Positions 42,201 to 49,561 of a stretch of DNA of 64,000 nucleotides are shown here, in pieces. Position 1 is the stretch's first letter. Every line of letters starts with the position of its first letter. Both the position numbers and the translations under genes were made by a program. This DNA is from Galaxea fascicularis. Its lineage: Eukaryota; Cnidaria; Anthozoa; Scleractinia; Euphylliidae. Below the pieces are notes generated by a model, which was not told the DNA's origin, searched no databases, and was given only the letters and a program-made list of their open reading frames with translations. The DNA lies in the NCBI GenBank assembly GCA_948470475.1, contig OX419338.1, positions 11,255,247-11,319,246 of the forward strand, read 5' to 3'.

Positions 42201-42399
42201 AAGGTTTTCGTAGGGGGTCTTCGTGTTCGTAAAGGTCTTCGGTCTCGCCACAGGGTCACTAATCATCATACTGTGTTCCCTCTTTTTGTTGTGCCACAGG
42301 CCTGTCATTCATCACACCATATCATTGGAAGATGCCTGTGCCACTCTACAGCATCAACTCTGTCAACACAAAGTGGGAAAGGTTGTTGTTAGGATGTGA
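24225..42399 (+). CDS. CRYZL1: Quinone oxidoreductase-like protein 1 (zeta-crystallin-like), 14 exons
   Basis: A medium-chain dehydrogenase/reductase family protein; its substrate is poorly defined. Exons: 24225-24293, 31634-31711, 32896-32971, 33364-33408, 34420-34488, 35506-35639, 35724-35771, 36347-36410, 37683-37781, 38063-38202, 39764-39848, 40218-40238, 40689-40734, 42300-42399. All phases agree, giving 357 residues (human about 349). Landmarks: KACGLS (residues 39-44), FGREISGIV (64-72), KPEKV (115-119), AYTALHY, the nucleotide-binding region LIFNGASAFGVMAIQLA (151-167), GGLGVD, and the family-specific LQLDPPDSQMLYLKGA, QQGRYL and DIMEKL near the C-terminus. Exon 12 is a 21-nt microexon. 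Intron 1 carries an antisense Ngaro-type retrotransposon, and exon 8 has a partial tandem copy in the next intron. Confidence 0.96.
24367..24882 (-). repeat. B2-A2-B1 split direct repeat block
   Basis: B2 is 24367-24480, A2 is 24546-24768 and B1 is 24769-24882. A2 and B1 abut or overlap by a base or two. A 65-bp unique stretch lies between B2 and A2. These are the downstream repeats used to rebuild the element from its circular form. Confidence 0.92.
24937..25962 (-). CDS. Tyrosine recombinase of the Ngaro-type element
   Basis: A 341-codon frame for the site-specific recombinase that integrates the circular DNA. Catalytic set: Arg in GMFRKSHL (R159), a candidate Lys in WSKTIQFRER (K197), GHSFRRGG (H280 and R283), LGDWRSD (W306 in the usual H/W position) and the nucleophile Tyr in ILIYLTM (Y314). 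There is no ATG at its start. The frame opens upstream inside the end of RT/RNase H and overlaps it by at least 62 nt, in the +1 frame. The upstream stretch is GTTTTTTCTAGG, which could be a shift site or a splice acceptor. No internal stop is seen. Confidence 0.93.
   Translation of the reverse strand: MFFLGAQDTQLAMQLIREVHSYRAELFAESTKATYKSHRNTYLRFCLYMGYPPVPVQPDHLLQYAAFLARTLKATSVRSYLNIVGLLHKEMGLPNPLINNWPLKSLLTGINRSKGLMRTQKQPITPAILRQLHSHLDLSKSFDASFWAICLVAFYGMFRKSHLLPTAARTFNPQKQLTKSDFTIHPWGTLVTIRWSKTIQFRERVVEIPLPRIPGSTLCPSTALFAAFRFTAPFSSRNQQAFNWVDLSHTPHIFTYGAFVDKLRYHLTSLGLDPKQFAGHSFRRGGASFAYQSGVPLELIKALGDWRSDTILIYLTMPLTVRLHSANMLCKAILFHHPTHG
25901..27529 (-). CDS. Reverse transcriptase-RNase H of the Ngaro-type element
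   Basis: The RT domain spans about residues 60-260, with KIDLRHAYRSV (136-146), LPFGAKCSPEIF (176-187) and the catalytic YLDD (209-212). RNase H follows with acidic residues in VMTDSSS (D370), NHKETLA (E405), HSDNQAA (D430) and VADAIS (D480). The listed start is only the first TTG after the Gag stop. The frame is continuous with Gag apart from the TGA at 27553-27551, so this is probably made as a Gag-Pol readthrough product. No ATG lies in this frame upstream of the RT core before MKNYRS (residue 41). No protease motif is visible. Confidence 0.93.
   Translation of the reverse strand: MNQSLWIRELHDDDDKQFLGDGVLYGFKLTDVDTAFTEVDMKNYRSATNAAVRATVEETIRDEIQQGNYVISATKPTVVSALGAIPKPNSTEIRLIHDCSRPHGHAVNDYITTRAFKFQTLDDAIRTLRPGYFMAKIDLRHAYRSVSIHPTSYQATGCKWRFSGDDFDTFFYDTRLPFGAKCSPEIFHRLTQAVRRMMARRGYHGIIVYLDDFLVIGSSYHDCEQKYDILLALLQDLGFSISWRKLVTPTQCLTFLGVQIDTKACTLTLPAAKLQELQTLIAQFRHKRRATKRQLQRLAGKLNWACRVVYGGRTFLRRILDLMNSMSSTAKFRLTTPFHLDIAWWDRFLHVFNGKRPFLCRQPTVDVMTDSSSLAAGAFFRGDWFYFHFASDNPPWSVLHINHKETLAITLAAKRWAHLWANHKVLIHSDNQAAVQIINKGTTADGLIMAELRDLFWLSAAYNFHISATYIEGLRNTVADAISRLHDPHHLSRFHAFLTESLPQGLVDNSPLSNHMSADSYNFVFSRCTGYPTRHAVDSGSP
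27551..28768 (-). CDS. Gag-like protein of the Ngaro-type element
   Basis: A 405-residue frame starting at ATG 4 bp after the A1 repeat. The N-terminus has a Cys-rich motif (CAGC with a later C), then a charged coiled-coil-like stretch at about residues 55-100 (EAEDTEIDALESELASL). The C-terminus has Cys/His spacing around CRSFNSPRGCSFHNC and CGQNHPGHNH, consistent with nucleic-acid binding as in structural Gag proteins. It ends CAA TGA CTA, after which the same frame continues into RT. Confidence 0.88.
   Translation of the reverse strand: MADAMSKIDSSKRIPKCAGCSEPLSEHQWGIPSKFCEGEIKSSPNKARFVEAHEQEAEDTEIDALESELASLCVEEERLAKQRRKDLLCKQIEEKKAQLAAATWDDPTRAPQQVNTLKDLRHLPLQDITTPLDGILDPINQEPLDEPHAWNMLRQTPTSGPNASTLLPATTSAMESRAAEMFLRPAQLPKGEKVLRIVDFVDNIIPREDERTISDAGNTKLIVSYGPKKPKLEHVTFAQWVISNTRIFYNLLLSKKLNSLEAVQNYLAYTVKIMELSNRFQWPSVLKYDDEFRLLQATYGYPWVFDSNHLHTVILEPLSKGSNPPRAAGRALGSNSQFAATTSEGRTICRSFNSPRGCSFHNCIYEHVCNRRVQGGKTCGQNHPGHNHVNSSPTQAQVGARANAQ
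28773..28995 (-). repeat. A1 split direct repeat (5' end of the element)
   Basis: Base-for-base match to 24546-24768 as I read it. It forms the presumed promoter-bearing 5' terminus, directly upstream of the Gag start codon at 28768. Confidence 0.92.
29196..29615 (-). repeat. tRNA-derived SINE, family 2
   Basis: On the minus strand it begins with a tRNA-like head at about 29608-29546: A box TGGCTCAGTTGG and B box GGTTCAAACCC. A body follows with CACTAGGGACATAACGGACC and a tail of CATCTA-type repeats at 29196-29217. The body matches 35845-36178 on the other strand. Confidence 0.75.
29640..30390. repeat. Inverted-repeat element remnants in CRYZL1 intron 1
   Basis: Within 30225-30385, GAATTTCTGAAAATGG is mirrored by TTCAGAAAATTTTG, and a GACTGGTC / GACTGGAAA core is seen. 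Related words (TCCATTACGG, ACCGGTTAGAGACCAG) occur at 29660-29760. Non-coding. Confidence 0.4.
30415..31285. repeat. Two consecutive tandem duplications with hairpin cores
   Basis: A unit of about 176 bp (TATCAATAACAAAATTCTTG, TCTGATTGGTT) repeats from about 30590. Each copy contains a hairpin GGTGTCCAA(T/G)TACAGGTATC / GATACCTGTAATTGGACACC. Next, a unit of about 270 bp starting TGGCTTCCTTCATG repeats from about 31042, including the exact block CACTGACTTTTTCACTCAAA. A weak further copy of the first unit appears at 33430. Confidence 0.75.
31743..32713. mobile_element. 971-bp non-autonomous DNA transposon with CAGGGCT ends
   Basis: The left end CAGGGCTCAAGACTAAC and right end GTTAGTCTCAAGCCCTG are inverted copies with two differences. 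CTAGCCA / TGGCTAG words sit just inside each end. No transposase frame is present. It starts 31 bp after the CRYZL1 exon 2 donor. The ends resemble hAT, but I could not identify a target duplication. Confidence 0.65.
32984..33225. repeat. 242-bp miniature inverted-repeat element
   Basis: CTGGGCCCAGTTGTTCGAAA then GCCGATTAA at the left is answered by TTAATCGGCTTTCGAACAAC then CGGGCCCAG at the right. A second, older copy is at 45310-45594. Confidence 0.8.
33697..34052. repeat. Miniature element, same family as 19068-20577
   Basis: GGGACCTTTTGCAACGACAA at the left and GTTGCATAAGGTCTC at the right, flanked by TA dinucleotides. Internal blocks (ATGTCATTT, TTGGTTAACTT, GTACCAAAATGTAAAACGCA) match the triplet array. 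A TA duplication suggests a Tc1/mariner-mobilised family. Confidence 0.75.
34590..35000. repeat. Degenerate AAGATCTT-rich array
   Basis: About 400 bp built from variants of TAAGATCTT, GTAAGATC and TTAATAAGATCTTAA, palindromic and without a fixed period. It is in CRYZL1 intron 5. It looks like an expanded self-complementary simple sequence. Confidence 0.7.
35845..36178 (+). repeat. tRNA-derived SINE, family 2 (plus copy)
   Basis: It carries a shortened tRNA-like head (TTGGCTTGATTGG, GGTTCAAACTCC) and the family body including AAAGAACCACTAGGGATGTA and GTGACCACCCCTAG. It lies in CRYZL1 intron 7. Confidence 0.7.
36381..36580 (+). repeat. 100-bp tandem duplication over the end of CRYZL1 exon 8
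   Basis: Positions 36381-36480 and 36481-36580 are near-copies. The first includes the last 30 nt of exon 8 and its donor (AATAG|GTAAGC). In the second copy the donor reads AATAG|GCAAGC, so the duplicated exon end has a GC instead of GT. Confidence 0.85.
36968..37550. repeat. Inverted-repeat element with GTGAA-rich interior
   Basis: AGAGGGTTCCCTATACTTTT at the left and GTTATAGGGGACCCTCTAC at the right are inverted. Internally it has ATCCGTGAAGTGTGAATAGT and related GTGAA words. A compact copy of the same family is at 43600-43788. Confidence 0.7.
38203..38392 (+). repeat. Retroposed sequence with TTG-repeat tail
   Basis: It begins just after the CRYZL1 exon 10 donor and ends AATAAAGATTG followed by TTG repeats. 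That AATAAA-plus-simple-tail structure is typical of a LINE or SINE 3' end. No coding frame is recognised. Confidence 0.4.
38906..39044. repeat. Palindromic miniature element
   Basis: ATTGAACTGAGTGGAGTGCA, ATTTGGTCTGAAATCA and GTTTGATTT words on the left return inverted as GAAATCAAAC, TTCAGACCAAAATTGCA and AAGTTCAATTAC. Nearly the whole element folds back on itself. Confidence 0.6.
39279..39654. repeat. 376-bp miniature element with AGGCTGCATTC ends
   Basis: Perfect inverted ends AGGCTGCATTCACACTTGG and CCAAGTGTGAATGCAGCCT. The interior is rich in GTGCC / GGCAC words. The AGGCT start recalls the Harbinger-like element at 20147-20557, but a TAA duplication is not evident. Confidence 0.75.
40793..40914. 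repeat. 122-bp miniature inverted-repeat element
   Basis: CAGGGCCGAGCTGGAAGCAT then GGTTAGCGCTAAC is mirrored by GTTAGCGCTAACC and CAACTCGGCCCAG. It sits in CRYZL1 intron 13. Confidence 0.65.
41217..41402. repeat. 186-bp near-perfect palindrome without spacer
   Basis: The 93-bp arms meet at AAAAACGTTTTT (centre 41309/41310). I found one mismatch (CTGCTG against CAGAAG). It lies in CRYZL1 intron 13. It could be a young miniature element that lost its centre, or an inverted duplication. Confidence 0.9.
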
Positions 42400-42452
42400 A
42401 TATCAGTCTCCGCGGACAATGGATGCGGCGAGCCTGGTGTTGGGTAACAGAC

Positions 42453-42458
42453 AATAAA
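42453..42458 (+). promoter_or_regulatory. CRYZL1 polyadenylation signal
   Basis: AATAAA 54 bp after the CRYZL1 stop codon, the first canonical signal downstream. Confidence 0.7.
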
Positions 42459-43599
42459 GAAATTGTATTCCTTGAAAATAGATGTTAAAGAGATGCGTTT
42501 CAAGAAATCTGTTGTTATGTAACTTCCCAAGTGGAAATGCGGTATTCCTAATTGAATGATCATCCTGGTATTGTTCAGGAAATTGGCCTAAAGAACTAAT
42601 AGTCACGGAAGCAACACTTCGATGTAAAGCTAGGAAGAAGATAATCAATTTTCTAAACTACCTTACTGATTTCTTTTCTGAGGATAGAAGAGTACTATTG
42701 GAAGAGAATGGACACCTTACAAGTTCGTTTATTTCTCATCAGTTTTTACCTAAGAGTTAGTATCAGGGGACTTCAATATAGTGATCGACTGTGTATTAAA
42801 GAGTGTCCCTTATCCTTGATCTAACCTTCATATTCATGGTGGACACGTCACGCAAGTAAAAAATAAAATCACTAAACATTCAATAAATCAAGTCAAAAAA
42901 ATGAGATATTGTAGAAGAGTTATAAGTAAACAACGAGTTATTCAGCAAAATGTACCACGTAATGTGCAGCTGAAATACTGATAGTGTCGAAAACGAACAC
43001 CTGAGACCCCTACGAAAGACTCAAGACGACAATCATTCCGTAGAAACCGGGAACCGCAGAAAAAGTCACGGGACGTGTGCAATATTTTTTTTTTTTTTTT
43101 TGCCTTGTGTGCGTAAACTTAAAAGGCAAAGTTGTAAGACTCTTAGACACTAAGGCCACAATAATAAAAAAAAAAAACCACGACTTTTTCAGTTCTCTTG
43201 ATTTTGTAGTCTGGATGTCGTGACATTTTTACCAGCAGCAAAACACACAGGACAAAGCTTGCATAATAGGCTTTGTTTTTAATGTTTCCGGAAACTCATT
43301 TGAGAATGAAAAGCGTTGAAGTGCCGTCTTTAAACTTACGGTGCACGCGGCTTCTTCCACCGCTAGTCGATGTCACTTTTATTGATATACTTATATCTTG
43401 TTGCTTCATTCTATACCACCGTTTTAGCTTTGAAGTAGTCCCATTGAAGGCTCCAAGGGGCTCTACTGATGAAACATTCCGTAATGTATTACAGACGTGC
43501 CAAATTCAGAATTCAAGATTTCCGTAAGGATCTTCGTTTTCGTAGTGTGTCTCATGAACACAATCTTTGTTCACAAACGAAATTTGAACTTGTTAGTCT

Positions 43600-43788
43600 A
43601 AGAGGGTCCCCTGTACTTTTCTCGTGAAACGTGATTTAGGTTTATTTGTTCATTCGTGATTCGTGATTGCCGATATTTGCTTTATCGTGAACGTGAACGA
43701 ATTTTGGGAATTATCCGTGACGCGTGAACAGTCTCAACATTTTTACGTGAATGTATTTTCCAAAGTGGTATAGGGGACCCTCGTCTAA
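43600..43788. repeat. Compact copy of the 36968-37550 element family
   Basis: AGAGGGTCCCCTGTACTTTT, CTCGTGAAACGTGATTTAGG at the left; GTGGTATAGGGGACCCTC at the right. It shares the interior ATCCGTGA(A/C)GCGTGAA pattern. Confidence 0.7.
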
Positions 43789-44250
43789 GGGGGTCTTCGA
43801 TTTTGTAGGCAGAGCCGTAGCTGCCCCCCTGGACCTGTTGAGCCAGACAAATCAAGGCTGTCGATGGAGTTGTTTTCTTTAGATTCAGTTATTTTGATTG
43901 AAGTGACTTGCAATTGTTTGCCATGTTCATGCCCGAGAAATTGGTTGGTTCATGGTATGCCTTTTCACATTTATTCGAGGTCGATTTTTCGGATTCATAT
44001 CCCATGACAAGTGCTGAAAATAGCGTTCCGGAGCCTCCAAATTTGAAAAATTTATGGGGGAGGATACCCCGAGACTCCCCCCTGCAAGGCTCCTGCCTTC
44101 GGCACTCGCTATGGCCTTAGTAGGGGGTCTTTGGGTCTTCTAAAGGTCTTCGTTTTCGATTACCCTGAAAGACACCAACATGGCGGCCGTAAAACGAGTT
44201 GAAACTCGCGCCACTTTGTCAGCCAATGAGATCGAAGCAAAACCAAAACC

Positions 44251-44620
44251 TAGCCTGAGTATCAGGCCCTATCGGGGAAGCAGGGACGAGGGGAAGGAAG
44301 AGGAGAAGGGCCTGACACAAAGCCATTGATTCGCTTGTGTCCAACATCCAGATTCTGGATGTTACGCTAATTGGTCAAAAAACAATAAGAAACGTCACGT
44401 GAGTCAACCGGAAGTCAAGCTTCCAGCGCAGGGGTTACAGACGCCATATTGAAGTTTACTCTCATGACACATGACAGTTACCGGAAGTGATTTTGATTGG
44501 CTAATTATAACACGCGGTGTGTGGGGGTGGAAGGCTTCTGAGAAGCTGTTTGTGTCAGGCGTTTCTTCCTTCTCGCTCTTCTTGCCTTCCCCACCCTAGA
44601 AACGCCTGATACCCAGGCTA
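44251..44620. mobile_element. 370-bp MULE-like element with perfect 10-bp target duplication
   Basis: Ends TAGCCTGAGTATCAGGC and GCCTGATACCCAGGCTA are inverted, and similarity continues for about 75 bp. Exact copies of AACCAAAACC flank it (44241-44250 and 44621-44630). A duplication of 9-10 bp points to Mutator-like transposition. Non-coding. Confidence 0.85.
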
Positions 44621-45309
44621 AACCAAAACCAATTGCTGGTTGCACGCCCGCATTTTCCCGCGCTTACCGCATGTAATTAGTTCGAATTCTGATTGGTTCA
44701 CTGAGTTGACTTTGTCTGTTATGATTGGTTAGAGTAATTGCTTTGGTTTTGGTCACTCAATTGAAAACCACTCTAAAATGCACGGAAGACCATTCGAAAT
44801 CCAGCCGGCCCCAGCGAAGATTACGTTTTTCAGTTCTGGCGCCCGTTTCTCGAAACTCCCGAAAATTTTTCGGGCCCGAAAAGTCATTTCTAAAACTGCG
44901 ATCCGCTTATTCCAGAAAGCTGGGCTCTTACTATGATATCAAGATACGAAAGGTCAAATTTGTTGCAAAATTTCTTGTCTGAAAACATCTTCGTTTTTAA
45001 GATACGAAGGAAATTATAGCACCCGAAATACGCCCGAAAAGTCTCGGGACTTTCGAGAAACGGACCCCTTTATAGAACTCATTTATGTTCACAGTTTGCA
45101 ATTCCATTAAACATGAACATCCTCCCTTAAGCCTCTAGGAAGCAACAAAGAAAGAAAACTGTGTTAGAGGAGTATGGGGATAGCTTTTCTTGAAATCAGA
45201 AGCATAACACATGATTTACATATAGTGTCTGGTTTGGAAAATATTTACAGAAAAGAATTCCTGACTGTCGAAATGGCCGAGCCTTTGAAACTTTTTTTAC
45301 AACAAACTG

Positions 45310-45594
45310 CGGGTCCGGTAGTTCGAAAGCCGATTAAGTTAATCTAGGATTGGTGTTAACTTAAAAATCAACAAACGCAGTGTTGCTGCTGTTTAGATTA
45401 TTGATGGTTTAGTTTTTTAACTTTTGAGTGAACATTTCTTTTTCTACTTTTTGCTTTTCAGGATTGACTTCCCCTAACCTAAAATTTTGCAAACGATCAG
45501 CGTTGAACAACGTTTGTGGACAGAGAAATAAAATGCTTGGTTAGTTTTTCATCTTGGGTGAGCGTTAATCGGTTTTCGAACAACCAGGCCCAGG
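45310..45594. repeat. Second copy of the 32984-33225 family
   Basis: GTTCGAAAGCCGATTAA at the left and TTAATCGGTTTTCGAACAAC then CAGGCCCAG at the right. It is diverged inside. Confidence 0.7.
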
Positions 45595-48128
45595 ATCTGA
45601 AGTGTCAGAAACCAAAGTTCAAAAAAGATATATTTATATAAAGTGTGTTCTAAATTAGCCCGAGTATCGGGGCTTTTGTGGTGCATTGCCTGAAATGTAT
45701 AGTCAGGAACTATGGGCTCCTGGTATTGTATAGTGGCATAACTAGGAAAATCGATGCAAAGTATGTACGTAGCTTTACGGCAAAACTTCAACAGAGCGGA
45801 GTAGGTTGTTGAGAAAACCAACTTATGTGTTGATGCATACAGTCAGTTTGGCTAATTCTCGTTTGTGATCGTGTTCAGTTACGAACTGATTGTAAAAATG
45901 GGATGGTTGATATAAACTACAGAGCTGTAGCTTGTTTTGAAGAGTTTCTATAGTTAAGTTTTAAAACTGGCTAGGAAAACTGTAAATCAGTGCCAAGTGC
46001 TTTACAAGCTAAATTAAAGATTACAGATGTAAAGAGTGTTGAGAAAACCCTGCGCCCGGACCTTGCGAGCAGTTTTTCCTACTTTTCCCGGGAAGCGTGG
46101 GAGAAACCAACAGCTCACAGGCTACGACCTTTTTAGAGAAAATAGTTAATGACTGTAGGGAGCCGTGGCTTATTCAGTTGGATTGAGAGATTTTGCAGTT
46201 TCCTTCAATACACTAACATCCCGATTTCCCCACTGTTCATTTCAGTATAAGTCGGTGTAGGCGGGCACTTGACTGTCTTCTGTATTTTACCATCGGCCAG
46301 AAGGTATCCGAAAACCTCCAGACAAAGTAATCGTAATGGATGTTCCGAAGTTTTCTCTGGTGTCGTAATTGAATTTTTAATTTCCCGGTTAACTACACCA
46401 TGCATCATCCCGATTCTCGCAAAAATATTCAGTTTCCCTAGTGATGAGCTCCTGGTTTCCCAGAAAAAAACGAAAACGTTTTCTGTTCTCCCGAAACAAG
46501 CCTTAAGACAATTGGAATCACCAGTCCCTGTTTTTTCTTCCCTTCACTTAAAAAATAAATATATATAAGAACGTCTAATTTTGGAGCTGAGGCTGAGCGT
46601 TCTTATTTTTTGACGATTTGAGCCTGAAAAAGTTCTTAAGATGTTCTTAAGTTACATGGTATAACATTTCAACAAATCAACGCGGACTTGACCAGGAAAC
46701 CTCAAGTTGCTTGTAACATCACTTGTGCGGCTTGCTGTAATGTCGCACCGGTGCCCAGTGTTGCTTAATTTGGCTTTAATTTCCAAAAAGCATTGAAACA
46801 ATGCCAAAAAAGCGAATGAGCAAAATAAAGCCGTTCTTACTGACTCTCAACCTGGGTATTTTCTTAAAATTTTGGTTAATCTCAGCCTCAACGTTGTTAT
46901 ATAAAAAAAAGTTCTCATGAAAAAAAAATGGAGTGTAACAGGCGATACATTTTGTGGCATGAAAAGCGAAATGGATGTTTTGAATGTTCTCAAAACGTCG
47001 AAATGAACTTTATGTCGCCGAGACGTACCTCGTGATTTGGGCAGAACATTTTTACTAAATAAAATACCATGAAACGAAACTAAAAAGTATAAATTACCTG
47101 ACGCAACCATGCCCAAGGGCTATTTGACTCGTGATTTACGCAGGGAGTTACAAAGCTGACTGAAAATAGAAATATTACGGAAACAAAGGGACACCACTTT
47201 CCATTTAATTAAATGATAATTTATGGTTTACCAACATCCATCCTATCTTCATGTTCTGCCGGTAACAGGTCAAACCGTTCAAAGCGCGACATTAGTTTAG
47301 TGACTGCAAAATAAGTTATCTTGCACAACAAAGTGCTTTTTACTTGGGCAAGACTGAGCGAACCCGTGATTTTAAGTCACTAATTTTATTCTTAAACTAT
47401 TACAGGCAGCAAATATTCCAATCTTTCCATTCAACCAGGGGAATCCCCGGCGTGACACTGAAGAACACCAAACTTGTCACGCAACTACTTTTCAAAAACA
47501 TCGGCAGAGCAAGACGCCATTAAAGTACTAAAGGGCTATATTCGTATACCTTTAATAGTGTTTACGAAAGACAACATGCATTGTTCTTACAAAGTGTGTT
47601 ATGTCTTGATTTATGAGCTTTTCTTCGGTCCGGAAGGTCGGTAATTCACATTCACTGGGGTTTTTCCCAGAAATCGTTACTTCCCTTTCCAGGCCGTATC
47701 ATATGACCGGTTGTCCATTATAAACGCGCGCGTACGTCGTGAATCTCTTATCAGCTTCTTGTTTTTCCGAGAACATCTATTCGATATTAAAACTTGCTAC
47801 AGAGGCTTTATTGCATCATTAAAGAAGACACCACAGGCTGGCCACAGTGACCAAAGGAAGACATCAAGCAAGAGATATTCTCGAGGTAACGTTATAGATC
47901 GGGCATATTTGCTCCAGCTTAACTGCTGAATACCCTGCCACTTATTTGCATGTGAATAGTGTTTATTGTTATCTGTCTCGTTCTTCAAATGATGCCGCTA
48001 CAAGAAGACAATAGTGGGTATTCAGCAGTTACTCCGACAGTATTAGTTCTTCTTAAGTCAAACAAAGTAAAACAGGCTCTGTGATACGCATATGCAATAT
48101 GCATTACGTTACATATTTAGTTTCTCAG

Positions 48129-48330
48129 AAATAGGCCATTTCGGAATTACCTCAGGACCCTTTTTCAAAGCGAGTCTTAGTGCTCATCCTTTCATATGCA
48201 AATCAATTTTCAGTCAAATGAAAATGAGTTTAATTTGCATGTGAATGAAAATTGATTTCCATATGAAAGGTTGATCACTAAGACTCGCTTTGAAAAAGAG
48301 GCCCGAGGTAATTCGGAAATGGTCCATTTA
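48129..48330. repeat. Fold-back miniature element
   Basis: Left words AATAGGCCATTTCGGAATTA and CAAAGCGAGTCTTAGTG return inverted as CACTAAGACTCGCTTTG and TAATTCGGAAATGGTCCATT. Arms are about 90 bp. The AATAGGCCAT start resembles the element at 75-222. Confidence 0.75.
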
Positions 48331-48419
48331 TGACTTCCGCGCCGCGTTTATAAAAATTGACTTCAAACGATAAGCTTAGCTGCATTTTTTTGTGACATAA
48401 CCACGAAGCTATTAATGAG

Positions 48420-48579
48420 AAGTAGTGGAACAGAGAATTAACTCTGAAGTGTAAATTCAAGTGCTAATAGAAACCCATGAAAAACCCACTGGGCGTTAGC
48501 TAACGCCCAGTGGGTTTTTCATGGGTTTCTATTAGCACTTGAATCTACACTTCAGAGTTAATTCTCTGTTCCACCACTT
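48420..48579. repeat. 160-bp near-perfect palindrome without spacer
   Basis: Two 80-bp arms meet inside GGGCGTTAGCTAACGCCC (centre 48499/48500), with two mismatches seen. It lies about 90 bp from the fold-back element at 48129-48330. Confidence 0.88.
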
Positions 48580-49394
48580 GTATGTGTTTATAGTGCTACG
48601 CGGCACAACATATATTTAATAAGAAGCACTGGACATCGATCGTGGGAAGAAGATGCTTGTCAAATCGAGTGAAAAACTGCCAATTTGTCGATGCTTTCTT
48701 CATTTTGAGGTGGATCAGTTCTACCTAAACTGATTGATTTCCTCGCGATGTCACGTAACACCAGCCCTACTGAAGATACATGGGAGCATTGCAGTCAAAT
48801 GCCTTGATTTCCGCATATTTCCTCCAAAATCTCGCCGCGATTTCACTCAATCGAAAACTAGCTCCATTTGTAAATGTTTGAATTTCTTGATGAGTTTTGG
48901 ACTGTTTTAAAGAAATAATATTTGGCGATTAGGGTGAGTTGAAAATTAGGGAAAATTGGAAAGTATTGGATGTGAAGGCGCTTCAAATAAAATTTAAAGT
49001 GAATAATTAATAGGCAAAGGCCAGATAGTCTGCCACCACAACAAGGTGCCCCTGAGCCCCTTCCCCCCCACCCCACCCCGATTTTTGGGTATATCCTTTT
49101 CTTTCTTTCTCAACTCACCGGCCTTCCACCAAAAAATTCAACCAGAATACTCCTTTAAGATCTAGCTACATACCAGGGAGACATTGGTAATAGCTGAAGA
49201 CATCATTAGCATGGTGCTGCTGAATCATGTGGGATAGATGTCCAGATCAAATATCATGCACGTAACAAATTAAATGTTGTATGAAATATTTTATATTAAG
49301 GAGAGGATCAAATCAACTGATTTTATGAAAGATGTGAGTAATAATATGCTAGTGTCACACACAAACAAGAAAAAAAAAGAGAAATTCTGATCAG

Positions 49395-49465
49395 CAGTCA
49401 AACCTATGACTTTCTGGTTACTAGTTTGGGTGCTCTACCACTGAGATACTGGAGACTTGTGGGGG
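49395..49465 (-). repeat. tRNA-like SINE head
   Basis: On the minus strand TATCTCAGTGGTAGAGC resembles an A box and GGTTTGACTGC a B box. The spacing suits a tRNA-derived promoter. No complete tRNA fold was made out, so I treat it as SINE-derived. Confidence 0.4.
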
Positions 49466-49561
49466 TAGACCACATTCAAACTAAACAAAAATTACCATCT
49501 GCCGACTTCGAATCATTCTACATTGCTCATTAGGGGGTGAAGTTTTGCTGAAGGCATTGCA

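Larger units (their letters stand above)
42460..49561. other. Intergenic region between CRYZL1 and the membrane-protein gene
   Basis: No exon or protein motif is recognised on either strand. The stretch carries miniature elements (43600-43788, 44251-44620, 45310-45594, 48129-48330), a long palindrome (48420-48579) and a tRNA-like SINE head near 49400. The promoter of the downstream gene should lie near its right end. Confidence 0.5.

Noticed and set aside
43273..43527. 84-codon frame in the 42.5-49.5 kb gap
   Set aside because: No family resemblance, weak start context and adjacent miniature elements; probably chance.
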